From Anabaena sp. UHCC 0187 (GTDB lineage Bacteria; Cyanobacteriota; Cyanobacteriia; Cyanobacteriales; Nostocaceae), in assembly GCF_009712035.1 (NCBI RefSeq), contig NZ_VILB01000002.1:211926-275925 (forward strand): DNA of 64,000 bases, in the 5' to 3' direction. The notes under the pieces were generated by a model. It saw only the letters and a program-made list of their open reading frames with translations, was not told the origin of the DNA and made no database searches. A program made the translations under genes and the position numbers. Positions 17,533 to 27,670 of the stretch are shown piece after piece (positions within the stretch are counted from its first letter, which is position 1; the number at the start of each line of letters is the position of its first letter).

Positions 17533-18054
17533 TTATTTCATGTTTTCCGCAGCACTAGCACAGGATGCAGAAGCAAGTGCAGGATCTAGGGTAACTACAG
17601 GAGCAGTAGCACTGACTCCAGTTGTCTGACAAGCAGCAGCGGAAGTTTGTCCGGTTCCTAGAATGACAACACCACCAGCAAAGCTCTTGAGAGATTTTGC
17701 ATCTTTAGTGATTGCAGTAAAAAGAGAAGAGGTTGCATCTGATGTGGCAGCTACTAAATAATTATAGGACTCAGTTGTAGTAGGAATACCAATTTCCAGA
17801 GCTGCAACATTCGTAGCAAATGCCGGATTTTCAATCCGGAAAGACTGTTGCGCTCTGTTGACTGAACCAACGTAGGTTTTCGCTTCAGACTGTTTAGCTT
17901 TTGCTGCTTGGTTGAGGAAGGAAGGTAAAGCGATCGCAGATAGAATACCGATAATGATGATTACAACCAACAATTCAATAAGAGTGAAACCTTCGTTTTC
18001 TTTCTTTTTGCCGAGGATGTGTTGGATAAATTTAGCTTTCAGTTCAGTTTTCAT
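17533..18054 (-). CDS. Type IV pilin-like protein (PilA type)
   Basis: Prepilin of 173 residues. A basic leader is followed by the prepilin peptidase site G22/F23 (EGFTLIELLVVIIIIGILS), with the conserved Glu27 at mature position 5. The hydrophobic helix continues to about residue 45. The C-terminal domain is Ala/Ser/Thr-rich, with a pair of Cys (CQT and SCASA) able to close a disulfide-bonded loop. That composition offers many Ser/Thr for O-glycosylation. AAGGAAAA lies about 8 bases before the ATG as ribosome-binding site. It would be exported, processed by PilD and assembled into pili for motility, adhesion or DNA uptake. Which pilin paralogue it is cannot be told. Confidence 0.93.
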   Translation of the reverse strand: MKTELKAKFIQHILGKKKENEGFTLIELLVVIIIIGILSAIALPSFLNQAAKAKQSEAKTYVGSVNRAQQSFRIENPAFATNVAALEIGIPTTTESYNYLVAATSDATSSLFTAITKDAKSLKSFAGGVVILGTGQTSAAACQTTGVSATAPVVTLDPALASASCASAAENMK

Positions 18055-18287
18055 AGTAGTTTTCCTTGGGGTGGTGTGTTGTTTGTTTCTCTATGCAAAT
18101 AACTTACCCACATCTGATCAGTTTCATATCACCCCCAGTAAAATTATTTTTTACTATGTATTTAATAAGCCAAAAGCTTTATCTAATCATAGTTTTAGAG
18201 GATCTATCTTCTCGCTGCATAGAGAAAACTAATTTTGTTTTCTGCTTAATCTTGCTATAGCGATTGTAAATAAGATGTTAATAACAA

Positions 18288-18319
18288 GATCCCTGACTTC
18301 TTCAAGAAGTTGCTGATCT
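18288..18319. repeat. Degenerate copy of an AGATCCCCGACTTCTT palindrome
   Basis: Left arm AGATCCCTGACTTCTT and right arm CAAGAAGTTGCTGATCT. It is an imperfect relative of the near-perfect palindrome at 62885-62917. Confidence 0.75.
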
Positions 18320-18383
18320 GAACCTTGTTTACGGCTAATAAGCAGCAATTCTCATTTTGAAAATACCTAAACCGATAAATTAC

Positions 18384-18446
18384 GTAGGGGCAAACCCCCT
18401 GTGGTTGCCCTAAACTTATGGGTAGGCACGGGGGCGCTACCCCTAC
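18384..18446. repeat. GTAGGGG hairpin element
   Basis: GTAGGGG and CCCCTAC form the outer arms, with inner CCCC/GGGG and GCCC/GGGT pairings separated by small internal loops. This is a 63-base MITE-like hairpin of a kind scattered in Nostoc-group genomes. Confidence 0.6.
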
Positions 18447-18519
18447 ATTAAATCCAAATTTTTTATATAATCAATTTTGCCTACCTACTTATCAATAAGT
18501 AATCTTACTGGAAAATTTT

Positions 18520-19491
18520 ATGTCTGTTTTTCTACCAACCCTGAAAGAGCAAGGTCTTCTTGACCAAGTTCAGATCACAATATGTAATGTAGGTTCACGG
18601 AAAATATCATCAGCAGATGATTATGGTGCTGGAGATTGGAACGTTTTTGCACCTAACTTAACTATTTATGGTTTTGATGCTGATGCTGATGCTTGTGAAG
18701 CGGTAGAAGCGGAATTAGAATCAAAAGGAATTAATTGGACTGAAAAGCATATTCCTTTGGCACTGGGTAAATCTATAGGGGAAGCGACTCTTTATGTAAC
18801 GAAAGCTCCTATGTGTAGTTCATTGTATGAACCAAATGAGCCATTGCTTTCCAGATTTGCAAATTTGCCAGAATTAGCAGGTTTGGATTTTACTATAGAA
18901 ATTGAGACAACAACATTAGATACTTTTTGTCAAGCAGAAAGAATTGATAGTATAGATTTCTTACAGATAGATGTGCAAGGTGCAGACTTAGACGTTTTAC
19001 AAGGAGCATCTGAGATTTTAACCCGTGGTGTGTTGGGGGTGCAGATTGAGGTTGAGTTTTCACCTTTATATTTAAATCAACCTTTGTTTGCTGATGTGGA
19101 TACCCATCTCAGAAAAAATGGTTTTACATTATTTAACTTAGCAACTGCCTATCGTCCTCGCGCTCGTTCACCCATAGTATCAACAAAACGCCCTGGACAG
19201 ATTCTCTGGGGAGATGCTTTCTATCTTCAAGATCCCATAGGGGAAAATGTCAATCCTGCTGTTAAAGAACCTGGTAAAATCTTCAAAGTAGCTTGTGTCG
19301 CTGATGTTTTAGGTTTTCCTGATTACGCTTTAGAGCTATTAGAGTACCTGACTGTTAATTATGGAGACAATCCACAATACAACTTTGCCAAAACTATTAT
19401 GGAGTGTTTATCTCAATTTCCCCAATTAGTTGAAAATGGGTTAAATTCTTTACCTATAGTAGCTAATATTATTCCTTATCTCAACAGATAA
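18520..19491 (+). CDS. FkbM-family methyltransferase
   Basis: A SAM-dependent methyltransferase of 323 residues. After an unusual motif I (ITICNVGSRKISSADD) come the acidic strand LTIYGFDADADACEAVE and the FkbM signature IDFLQIDVQGADLDVLQGA (about 148-166). The stretch IQIEVEFSPLY-like near 176-186 is also typical. The C-terminal 60 residues are extra and hydrophobic-helical (PQYNFAKTIMECLSQF). It probably O-methylates a glycan. It stands alone on the plus strand between the pilin and another methyltransferase gene, and is not closely similar to the FkbM protein at 12.6 kb. Confidence 0.87.
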   Translation: MSVFLPTLKEQGLLDQVQITICNVGSRKISSADDYGAGDWNVFAPNLTIYGFDADADACEAVEAELESKGINWTEKHIPLALGKSIGEATLYVTKAPMCSSLYEPNEPLLSRFANLPELAGLDFTIEIETTTLDTFCQAERIDSIDFLQIDVQGADLDVLQGASEILTRGVLGVQIEVEFSPLYLNQPLFADVDTHLRKNGFTLFNLATAYRPRARSPIVSTKRPGQILWGDAFYLQDPIGENVNPAVKEPGKIFKVACVADVLGFPDYALELLEYLTVNYGDNPQYNFAKTIMECLSQFPQLVENGLNSLPIVANIIPYLNR

Positions 19492-19535
19492 ATTGAAGCT
19501 TGTCGTGAGGACATTAATCATGATCATCTTAACTC

Positions 19536-19558
19536 TGAGCGATAAATCGCTCACTACA
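19536..19558 (-). repeat. Dispersed REP element 7
   Basis: Minus-strand TGTAGTGAGCGATTTATCGCTCA: the same GTAGT head and TTTA loop as the RAYT-flanking REPs, but with a GAGCGA/TCGCTC stem. It lies between two convergent genes about 4.4 kb from the RAYT. Confidence 0.75.
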
Positions 19559-19566
19559 AAAGAAAA

Positions 19567-20895
19567 TCAAGATTGAGTTTCTATGATAATGAAATCAAAA
19601 TCTTTGAGAACTAAGAGTAGCTTTTGTAGTAAGTGAAAAACCTGGATTTTTTCTATTGGTTCTCCTGTCAGAGGATTAAAAGGTCTAAACTTTTGCCAAT
19701 GTTCCACTAGAGACATCATTGATAGGGATTGATCAAACAAAGGTAGCAAGCACAGAGCCATTGAGCTATCTACATAAACAAATTCCTTCGTTAAAGCTAA
19801 ATCTTGAGAGACGGAAAAGATTTTGCCTTCACTTACACAAGCAGTAACATTTGTTTTGAAATTGGGGTTTTTAAACTGTGGATGCAGATGTACTGTTGCA
19901 TTTTCCCATTCATAGTCAGACCATTCAGAAATTGGTACAAAAGGATGTGCTGCTTGGGGATGCCCGCACCAGAAATCTAGTAATCTATAAACAGGGTGGA
20001 GAAGTTCAAATAATTGAAGCTGATCTTCTATGGAAGCTTCCAGTAAACTCATTCCTAGAAAAACAGGTAAATTATCTGGTTCTTTGAATAAGTTCATCAA
20101 GTCCCATTGTCGCCAATTTTTCATCTTGATAAACTCTAAATCAGCCGACCTTAAAGCTGAAAACATATCAGGAATAGTATAACCTTTATCTCCTTGAAAT
20201 AAGAAATTCATGAGAATATCCTCTTTTCCGTTTTCTCCTTCATAATTAGAATTCCAAGTTTCAGATTTGAGATTGACATTATCTTTTAATGCTCTCATGG
20301 TATCCACAACCATCTCTAGTTCTAACTCCTCTGGGTTATCATCCATCAAACCCATGAGACTAAAGAGTTTTTGAGCGCGAAAATGGGAAAATCTTTGCAA
20401 TGAACTATGTAGATTAGCTCTAATAATACCTTCTGGTTTTAATACAGATTTCATGGTTTTAAGAGCCACAACAATATCAGGAAAAAGATAAAGAACTTCA
20501 TCACAGTTAATATAATCAAATTGATAATTTAGCTGTTGTAAATCATAAATTGACAATACATGAAATTCAGCATTATCAAAACCATTATATTCTAAACGCT
20601 GCCGTGCAAATTTAATTGATTCTTCTGAGATATCAATACCCACAATTTTTGCACCTGGATTAGCTTCTGCTAATATCAAAGATTTATAACCAGTACCACA
20701 TCCAGCATCTAAAATTACTTTGTCTTTGCTGTCTATTACTTTCTGATTTCTCAAATAGTAGGAGGTAGTTATGTTGTGAATATATAGAGCATTAACATCA
20801 TCTTGAGGTGATTTATCCAGAGGATGATTTGGATAAGGTGCGCTATCAAATTGCTTGCGGATTTTATCCCATAAATCAGATGTTGAATTTGTCAT
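19567..20895 (-). CDS. Class I SAM-dependent methyltransferase (target unknown)
   Basis: A protein of 442 residues. The methyltransferase domain lies at about 55-175: motif I VILDAGCGTGYKSL, acidic motif KIVGIDISEESIKFA, and the post-I motif FDYINCDEVLYLF with a further MKSVLKPEGIIRANLH. The C-terminal 230 residues have no motif I can name and probably bind the substrate. The N-terminal FDSAPYPNHPLDKSPQDD also occurs in cyanobacterial proteins of this type. It lies convergent to the FkbM gene in the pilin/glycosyltransferase neighbourhood. The reaction is inferred from the fold only. Confidence 0.85.
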   Translation of the reverse strand: MTNSTSDLWDKIRKQFDSAPYPNHPLDKSPQDDVNALYIHNITTSYYLRNQKVIDSKDKVILDAGCGTGYKSLILAEANPGAKIVGIDISEESIKFARQRLEYNGFDNAEFHVLSIYDLQQLNYQFDYINCDEVLYLFPDIVVALKTMKSVLKPEGIIRANLHSSLQRFSHFRAQKLFSLMGLMDDNPEELELEMVVDTMRALKDNVNLKSETWNSNYEGENGKEDILMNFLFQGDKGYTIPDMFSALRSADLEFIKMKNWRQWDLMNLFKEPDNLPVFLGMSLLEASIEDQLQLFELLHPVYRLLDFWCGHPQAAHPFVPISEWSDYEWENATVHLHPQFKNPNFKTNVTACVSEGKIFSVSQDLALTKEFVYVDSSMALCLLPLFDQSLSMMSLVEHWQKFRPFNPLTGEPIEKIQVFHLLQKLLLVLKDFDFIIIETQS

Positions 20896-21051
20896 GGTAA
20901 TACCTCTTAGTTGATGATGATATTTGCTGATATTTATTAGTTATGTAGAGATATTTGCGGAAACGTCTCTAGATTTCTGGTTGTCTTTTGGCTCAAAGCT
21001 AAATATGTACCCCAAGAACAGTATGCCCCAATATTTGAGATTTATTTCACT

Positions 21052-21074
21052 ACAGGACTAAAGTCTTGACTAGG
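21052..21074 (-). repeat. Dispersed REP element 8
   Basis: Minus-strand CCTAGTCAAGACTTTAGTCCTGT, a copy with one stem mismatch, located about 35 bases upstream of the thioredoxin reductase start. Confidence 0.7.
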
Positions 21075-21109
21075 ATCTTTTATGATATATTAAGTTAAGC
21101 ATAGTCATT

Positions 21110-22480
21110 ATGAGTATATATAAAGATATGCCTAACCCCACAGTTGAAAACTTAGTAATTATCGGTTCTGGTCCTGCTGGCTATACAGCCGCTATCTATG
21201 CGGGACGTGCTAACTTAAAACCCGTTGTTTTTGAAGGATTCCAAGCGGGAGGTTTACCGGGGGGACAACTCATGACAACCACAGAAGTTGAGAACTTTCC
21301 CGGTTTTCCCCAAGGGATTACAGGTCCCGAATTAATGGCTAATATGAAGGCACAGGCGCAACGGTGGGGAGCAGAATTATATACTGAAGATGTGATTGCT
21401 GTAGATTTGAGTCAGCGTCCTTTGATTATCCGTTCCCAAGACAGGGAAGTCAAGGCACATAGTTTAATTATCGCTACAGGTGCAACAGCCAAACGCTTGG
21501 GTTTACCCAGTGAAGATCAATTTTGGAATCGGGGAATTTCCGCTTGTGCAATTTGTGATGGAGTTCTCCCCATGTTTCGTAGTGCAGAGTTAGTGGTAAT
21601 TGGTGCGGGTGACTCCGCTGCGGAAGAAGCTATTTTTTTAACTAAATATGGTTCTCAAATTCATCTATTAGTACGGTCTGAAAAAATGCGGGCTTCTAAA
21701 ACTATGCAGGATCGAGTTTTGAATAATCCAAAAATTAAGGTGCATTGGCATACAGAAGCGGTAGATGTAGTTGGTAAAGATAATATGACGGGGTTACAAG
21801 TCCGTAACAATCAAACTGGGGAAGAAAACACAATTTCCGCTAAAGGCCTATTTTACGCCATTGGTCACAAGCCCAATACAGACCTATTTCAGGAGCAATT
21901 AGAATTGGACAAGGTGGGGTATGTCACGACTAAAAAAGGAAGTCTGGAAACGAGCGTAGACGGTGTATTTGCCGCCGGCGATGTCCAAGACCATGAATTT
22001 CGTCAGGCTATTACCGCAGCGGGAACTGGTTGTATGGCGGCCATGTTAGCGGAACGGTGGTTATCTGCAAAGGGTTTAATTCAGGAATTTCATCAAAGTC
22101 AAGCACAAGTAATGCAACCAGAAACGCAGATAACAGAAATAGCTATAGAGTTTAATTTACAGACAACACGCCATGAAGGTGGTTATGCTTTAAGAAAATT
22201 ATTCCATGAGAGCGATCGCTTGCTGTTGGTAAAATACATTTCTCCCGGTTGTGGTCCTTGTCATACTCTCAAACCGATTTTAAATAAGGTCGTTGATGAG
22301 TTTGATGGTAAAATCCATTTTGTCGAAATTGATATTGACAAAGATCGAGATATTGCGGAAAACGGTGGAGTGACGGGAACACCAACGGTACAGTTATTTA
22401 AAGCCCAGGAATTGGTGAAAGAAGTTAGGGGTGTCAAGCAAAAAAGCGAATATCGGCAGTTAATAGAGAGTAATCTATAG
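21110..22480 (+). CDS. ntrC: NADPH-dependent thioredoxin reductase with fused thioredoxin (NTRC)
   Basis: A bifunctional 456-residue enzyme. Residues 10-325 are the thioredoxin reductase: FAD site [16 protein letters not shown], redox pair Cys146/Cys149 in CAICDG, NADPH site [12 protein letters not shown], and the second FAD motif [10 protein letters not shown]. Residues about 350-456 are a thioredoxin domain with CGPC at 381-384. The fusion is found in oxygenic phototrophs, where it passes NADPH electrons to 2-Cys peroxiredoxin and other targets. A second ATG seven codons in (MPNPTVENL) is an equally good start. The symbol is that used for NTRC and not the nitrogen regulator NtrC. Confidence 0.96.
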   Translation: MSIYKDMPNPTVENLVIIGSGPAGYTAAIYAGRANLKPVVFEGFQAGGLPGGQLMTTTEVENFPGFPQGITGPELMANMKAQAQRWGAELYTEDVIAVDLSQRPLIIRSQDREVKAHSLIIATGATAKRLGLPSEDQFWNRGISACAICDGVLPMFRSAELVVIGAGDSAAEEAIFLTKYGSQIHLLVRSEKMRASKTMQDRVLNNPKIKVHWHTEAVDVVGKDNMTGLQVRNNQTGEENTISAKGLFYAIGHKPNTDLFQEQLELDKVGYVTTKKGSLETSVDGVFAAGDVQDHEFRQAITAAGTGCMAAMLAERWLSAKGLIQEFHQSQAQVMQPETQITEIAIEFNLQTTRHEGGYALRKLFHESDRLLLVKYISPGCGPCHTLKPILNKVVDEFDGKIHFVEIDIDKDRDIAENGGVTGTPTVQLFKAQELVKEVRGVKQKSEYRQLIESNL

Positions 22481-22481
22481 G

Positions 22482-22501
22482 GACTGGGGACTGGGGACTG
22501 G
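22482..22501. repeat. GGGGACT tandem repeat
   Basis: Short run of GGGACTG units between the NTRC and Uma2 genes, of the same type as the repeats inside smc and before ndhA. Confidence 0.75.
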
Positions 22502-22529
22502 CAAGAATTTTTATGAAAGTAGGTAAATT

Positions 22530-23150
22530 ATGGTTCAAGCTTTACCTCAAACTAAATTAGTCAGCTTTGAAGAGTTTATAGAGTGGTATCCAAATACAGG
22601 AGTCCGCTATGAACTACATGATGGAGTAATTATAGAAATGACACCACCTGTAGGAGATCATGAAGAAATTGTAGGATTTTTGGTTACAGCAATTATATTA
22701 GAGTTTAGTCGGCTAAAACTTCCTTATTTTATTTCCAAAACAGCTTTTATCAAATCACGAAACAGCAAATCAGCATATTCACCCGATATACTGCTGTTAA
22801 ATCGGTCTAATCTCGTCAATGAACCTTTATGGAAAAAACAGTCTACTATTAGTGAATCTGCGTCTGTTCCTCTGGTGGTGGAGATTGTCAGTACAAATTG
22901 GCGTGATGATTATCACAAAAAACTAGCTGATTATGAGGAAATGGGTATTGTTGAATATTGGATTGTTGATTATGCTGCTTTCGGTGGTAGAGCATTTATT
23001 GGCAATCCTAAACAACCAACTATTTCTATTTACCAACTCATAGATGAGGAATATCAAGTTAGTCAATTTAGAGATAATGATCTGATTGTATCACCAAGTT
23101 TACCAGAATTGAGTTTAACTGCTAATCAAATTTTTCAAGCCGGTGTTTAG
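22530..23150 (+). CDS. Uma2-family (DUF820) putative endonuclease
   Basis: A 206-residue protein of the Uma2/DUF820 family, which is strongly expanded in cyanobacteria and has a PD-(D/E)XK nuclease fold. The N-terminal SFEEFIEWYPNTGVRYELHDG opening, the central YSPDILLLN (active-site Asp) and PLVVEIVS followed by the Lys of DDYHKKLADYEEMGIVEYWIVD-type sequence fit the fold's E/D-ExK arrangement. No cellular role is established for the family; a mobile-element or toxin link has been suggested. It ends exactly where the ABC permease starts (TAG then ATG with no gap), so the two are probably co-transcribed, although their functions are not obviously related. Confidence 0.88.
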   Translation: MVQALPQTKLVSFEEFIEWYPNTGVRYELHDGVIIEMTPPVGDHEEIVGFLVTAIILEFSRLKLPYFISKTAFIKSRNSKSAYSPDILLLNRSNLVNEPLWKKQSTISESASVPLVVEIVSTNWRDDYHKKLADYEEMGIVEYWIVDYAAFGGRAFIGNPKQPTISIYQLIDEEYQVSQFRDNDLIVSPSLPELSLTANQIFQAGV

Positions 23151-24041
23151 ATGACAATTACAAAAAAGCAATTACCAAATTTCTTTAAATTTAGCAAAAA
23201 TCCTAGCCTATCCCAGGGATTAATGGCAATTGGGATCGGTATGACTCTATTTTTCATCTTCTTAGCCTTTTTTGCCCCTGTTTTCCAAAGTTGGGGGTGG
23301 TTGCAAAATCCTAGAGAATTTCTCTCAAACCCCATTCATGAACCACCTTCGGCTAAACATTGGTTTGGCACAAGTCGTTTAGGTTATGATGTCTTTTCGC
23401 GCAGTGTGTTTGGTGTGCAAGCAGCGTTACAAGTTGTAACTTTAGCTACTTCCCTGAGCATGATCATCGGTGTGCCTTTGGGGATGATCAGCGGTTATTT
23501 GGGGGGGAAATTAGATAAAGCTCTGTTATTTCTTATGGATAGTATTTATACATTGCCAGGATTATTACTGTCCGTAACACTGGCTTTTGTCGTGGGAAGA
23601 GGCATCCTAAATGCAGCGATCGCCATTAGTATAGCCTATATTCCTCAATATTATCGCGTAGTCCGTAACCACACCGTCAGCGTCAAAACTGAAGTATATA
23701 TCGAAGCTGCACAAGCGATGGGTGCTTCTACCTGGGTTGTCTTATCAAGGTATTTATTTTTCAACGTGATTCAAAGTGTCCCCGTCCTCTTTACCCTTAA
23801 CGCCGCAGATGCCATATTAGTTTTAGGCGGTTTAGGATTTTTAGGGTTAGGATTACCGGAAGAAGTCCCGGAATGGGGATATGATTTAAAACAAGCTCTA
23901 GAAGCCCTACCTACAGGCATTTGGTGGACTACCTTATTTCCAGGTTTAGCAATGACAACCTTGGTGGTAGGGTTATCACTACTTGGTGAGGGGTTAAATG
24001 AATTTGTCAATCCTCGTCTCAGAAGAGAAAATAGGCAATAG
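23151..24041 (+). CDS. ABC transporter permease, peptide/nickel (DppC/OppC) type
   Basis: An inner-membrane permease of 296 residues. An N-terminal OppC-type segment with one membrane helix (about 24-46) precedes the binding-protein-dependent transport domain (about 90-290). The EAA motif is EAAQAMGASTWVVLSRYLF-like at about 181-199, followed by GLGFLGLGLPEEVPEWG. It should form a heterodimer with a DppB-like permease and take up peptides or a similar solute. No partner permease, ATPase or binding-protein gene is adjacent, which is common for cyanobacterial transporters of this type. The ATG directly follows the stop of the Uma2 gene. Confidence 0.93.
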   Translation: MTITKKQLPNFFKFSKNPSLSQGLMAIGIGMTLFFIFLAFFAPVFQSWGWLQNPREFLSNPIHEPPSAKHWFGTSRLGYDVFSRSVFGVQAALQVVTLATSLSMIIGVPLGMISGYLGGKLDKALLFLMDSIYTLPGLLLSVTLAFVVGRGILNAAIAISIAYIPQYYRVVRNHTVSVKTEVYIEAAQAMGASTWVVLSRYLFFNVIQSVPVLFTLNAADAILVLGGLGFLGLGLPEEVPEWGYDLKQALEALPTGIWWTTLFPGLAMTTLVVGLSLLGEGLNEFVNPRLRRENRQ

Positions 24042-24110
24042 TCATTGACAACTGACAAATGACAACTGACAAATGACAAATGACAACTGACAAATGACAA
24101 CTGACAAACA
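24041..24110. repeat. ATGACAA/CTGACAA heptamer array
   Basis: About eight alternating CTGACAA and ATGACAA heptamers between the permease and the small membrane ORF. A shorter array of CTGACAA units (24300-24325) precedes the ROK kinase. Confidence 0.85.
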
Positions 24111-24122
24111 AAAGAGATTATT

Positions 24123-24284
24123 GTGAACGATAATATTACTTTAATTGCGGCTGCTACGGGTGGGTTAATGCTTTCTGTAGCTTTATCTGGTATTTTAAAA
24201 GGCGCACCAATTACAGATTGGCAACAGGTACACAAAACTTCATATCCAATTGCAAATGTACAAGTTATTAGGAAAAATCAATAG
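24123..24284 (+). CDS. Small hypothetical membrane protein (53 residues)
   Basis: A GTG-initiated frame of 53 residues beginning VNDNITLIAAATGG and ending VIRKNQ. Residues 5-25 form one probable membrane helix (ITLIAAATGGLMLSVALSGI), followed by a soluble tail with TDWQQVHKTSYPIA. It sits between two heptamer arrays, downstream of the permease and upstream of the kinase, all on the plus strand. I do not recognise a family. The composition is protein-like and not repeat-derived, which is the main reason to list it. Confidence 0.45.
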   Translation: MNDNITLIAAATGGLMLSVALSGILKGAPITDWQQVHKTSYPIANVQVIRKNQ

Positions 24285-24329
24285 AAGTGGGAATGGGTAA
24301 TTGACAACTGACAACTGACAACTGAACTA

Positions 24330-25220
24330 ATGACTAAACAAGTAATTGGGATTGATTTAGGGGGAACTGCGATTAAATTAGGGCGATTTACAGCAGATGG
24401 TAATTGTTTGCAATCTTTTTCTGTGGATACTCCCCAACCTGCAACACCAGAGGCTGTACTATCTGCTATTGTAGATGCGATCGCCCAAATTGACCCCAAT
24501 AATGAAAGTATAGCTATTGGTTTAGGTACTCCTGGCCCTGCTGATGCTACGGGAAGAATTGCGAAAGTTGCTATTAATTTAGTAGGATGGCAAGATGTCC
24601 CCTTAGCCGATTGGTTAGAAGCGAAAACGGGTAAACCGACAATTTTGGCTAATGATGCTAACTGTGCGGGTTTAGGAGAAGCTTGGTTAGGTGCAGGCCG
24701 AAATTTCCCCAATTTGATTTTACTGACTTTGGGAACTGGCGTTGGTGGGGCAATTATTCTGGATGGTAAATTATTTGTCGGACATCAAGGTGCAGCAGCA
24801 GAATTAGGTTTAATTACCTTAAACCCTGATGGACCAATGTGTAATAGTGGGAATCAAGGTTCTTTAGAACAGCATACTTCCATATCTGCCATCCGTCGTC
24901 GCACAGGCAAAGAACCAGTAGAATTAGGCGCACTTGCTCAAGCTGGAAATGCAGAAGCCTTGACTTTTTGGCAAGAATATGGTAAAGACTTAGGAATTGG
25001 TTTAACCAGTTTACTCTATGTCCTGACACCCCAAGCCATTATTATTGGTGGTGGTGTAAGTGCCAGTTTTGAGTTTTTCTTACCCTCATTAAAAGCAGAA
25101 ATCGAAAAACGAGTTTTACCAACATCTCGCGCAGGTTTGCAAATTCTCCCAGCAGAATTAGGAAATACAGCGGGAATGGTAGGTGCTGCTAAATTAGCAT
25201 TAGGAATAGGTAATGGGTAA
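24330..25220 (+). CDS. ROK-family sugar kinase (probable glucokinase)
   Basis: A 296-residue kinase of the ROK family. The ATP-binding phosphate-1 motif is IGIDLGGTAIK (6-16). Next come GLGTPGPAD, the sugar-binding NDANCAGLGE (about 110-119) and TLGTGVGGAIILDGK. The usual ROK zinc site C-x-C-G-x-x-G-C appears here as CNSGNQGSLEQ, with Ser at the second and third Cys positions. The structural zinc is probably lost or altered. It would phosphorylate glucose or a related sugar at the start of glycolysis. The gene follows a heptamer array and has no partner in the same operon that would identify its sugar. Confidence 0.9.
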   Translation: MTKQVIGIDLGGTAIKLGRFTADGNCLQSFSVDTPQPATPEAVLSAIVDAIAQIDPNNESIAIGLGTPGPADATGRIAKVAINLVGWQDVPLADWLEAKTGKPTILANDANCAGLGEAWLGAGRNFPNLILLTLGTGVGGAIILDGKLFVGHQGAAAELGLITLNPDGPMCNSGNQGSLEQHTSISAIRRRTGKEPVELGALAQAGNAEALTFWQEYGKDLGIGLTSLLYVLTPQAIIIGGGVSASFEFFLPSLKAEIEKRVLPTSRAGLQILPAELGNTAGMVGAAKLALGIGNG

Positions 25221-25270
25221 TAGGAAAACTCCCTGCCCCCTGCCCCCTGCTTCTTCCCTCCTGACTCCTT

Positions 25271-25690
25271 CTATAATATATATCCAGTTTTTTGCTGAAG
25301 GTAGTATAAAACTTTTTCGTGGGCATCTGGATTACTCACTGGGTTAATTACCATTGGTGTGGTAAGGTGAGGCAACCAAAAGGTTAATCTGTTGTTGGGT
25401 TCATAACAAAAAGAACTAATACATGAAAGGTTAATGACATATTTATTTTTTTCATAAGTTATTGTTACCCAATCAGAATTATCTAATTCTAAATGCTGAA
25501 TAGATTCTAAATAGGCAACTATTTTTTGATAGTCTTCCCAATTACTTTCAGGGTTAATTATTATAGGTATGGTACTATTAGGCAACCAAAAAGTGACTCT
25601 GCCATTCTTTTCGTAACAAAAAGTATTTACAAAGTCCAAATTAATTACATACTCTTTCCTCTGATACTGAATTTTAACCCAGTGTGCCAC
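25271..25690 (-). CDS. Hypothetical protein with two tandem copies of a 60-residue domain
   Basis: A protein of 139 residues that I cannot place in a named family. It consists of two obvious copies. Copy 1 (about 4-61) reads WVKIQYQRKEYVINL, then FCYEKNGRVTFWLPN, then IIINPESN. Copy 2 (about 73-130) reads WVTITYEKNKYVINL, then SFCYEPNNRLTFWLPH, then MVINPVSN. Each ends in a short helix containing YLE or YLQ. The pattern suggests a small beta-rich domain, perhaps binding a ligand at the conserved FCYE and FWLP edges. It is cytosolic, with no signal peptide. It stands alone, convergent with the ROK kinase gene and upstream of nothing on its own strand. Confidence 0.7.
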   Translation of the reverse strand: MAHWVKIQYQRKEYVINLDFVNTFCYEKNGRVTFWLPNSTIPIIINPESNWEDYQKIVAYLESIQHLELDNSDWVTITYEKNKYVINLSCISSFCYEPNNRLTFWLPHLTTPMVINPVSNPDAHEKVLYYLQQKTGYIL

Positions 25691-25814
25691 AAAATTCCCT
25701 CAGAACTGACTACACATTTTTGCCTCTCTTGAAGTAATTTTACCCAGAATCATGACAATTGTGTGTTTTAATTTAGAGTTTTCCGAGGGGCTTTCGGGCA
25801 TTGATAATTGGCAA

Positions 25815-27476
<1,662 letters not shown>

Positions 27477-27670
27477 CTAAATATAGATTTTGCTCCCGGA
27501 GGAGAATTTGTGTAGACGATTTTGGAGGCTTGTATGCAGAATGAATCTTACCCAATAACTGCACATCCTTTATTTGAGGCCAATGTACTGCTACCTGTAC
27601 ATCATTCATGTTTAATCCCATCTTGGCCATTGTGCCACAGTCCCTATCCTGAAATCTTTTGTATTTGTCC

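Larger units (their letters stand above)
18055..18519. other. Gene-free region between pilin and FkbM genes
   Basis: This 465-base stretch holds the divergent promoters of the pilin and the next methyltransferase. It also holds a degenerate palindrome (18288-18319) and an imperfect hairpin element (18384-18446). No coding sequence is supported; the short frames read through it have no family features. Confidence 0.6.

Noticed and set aside
23771..24235. Minus-strand 154-codon frame opposite the ABC permease
   Set aside because: It is antisense to a well-supported gene and includes translated heptamer repeats.
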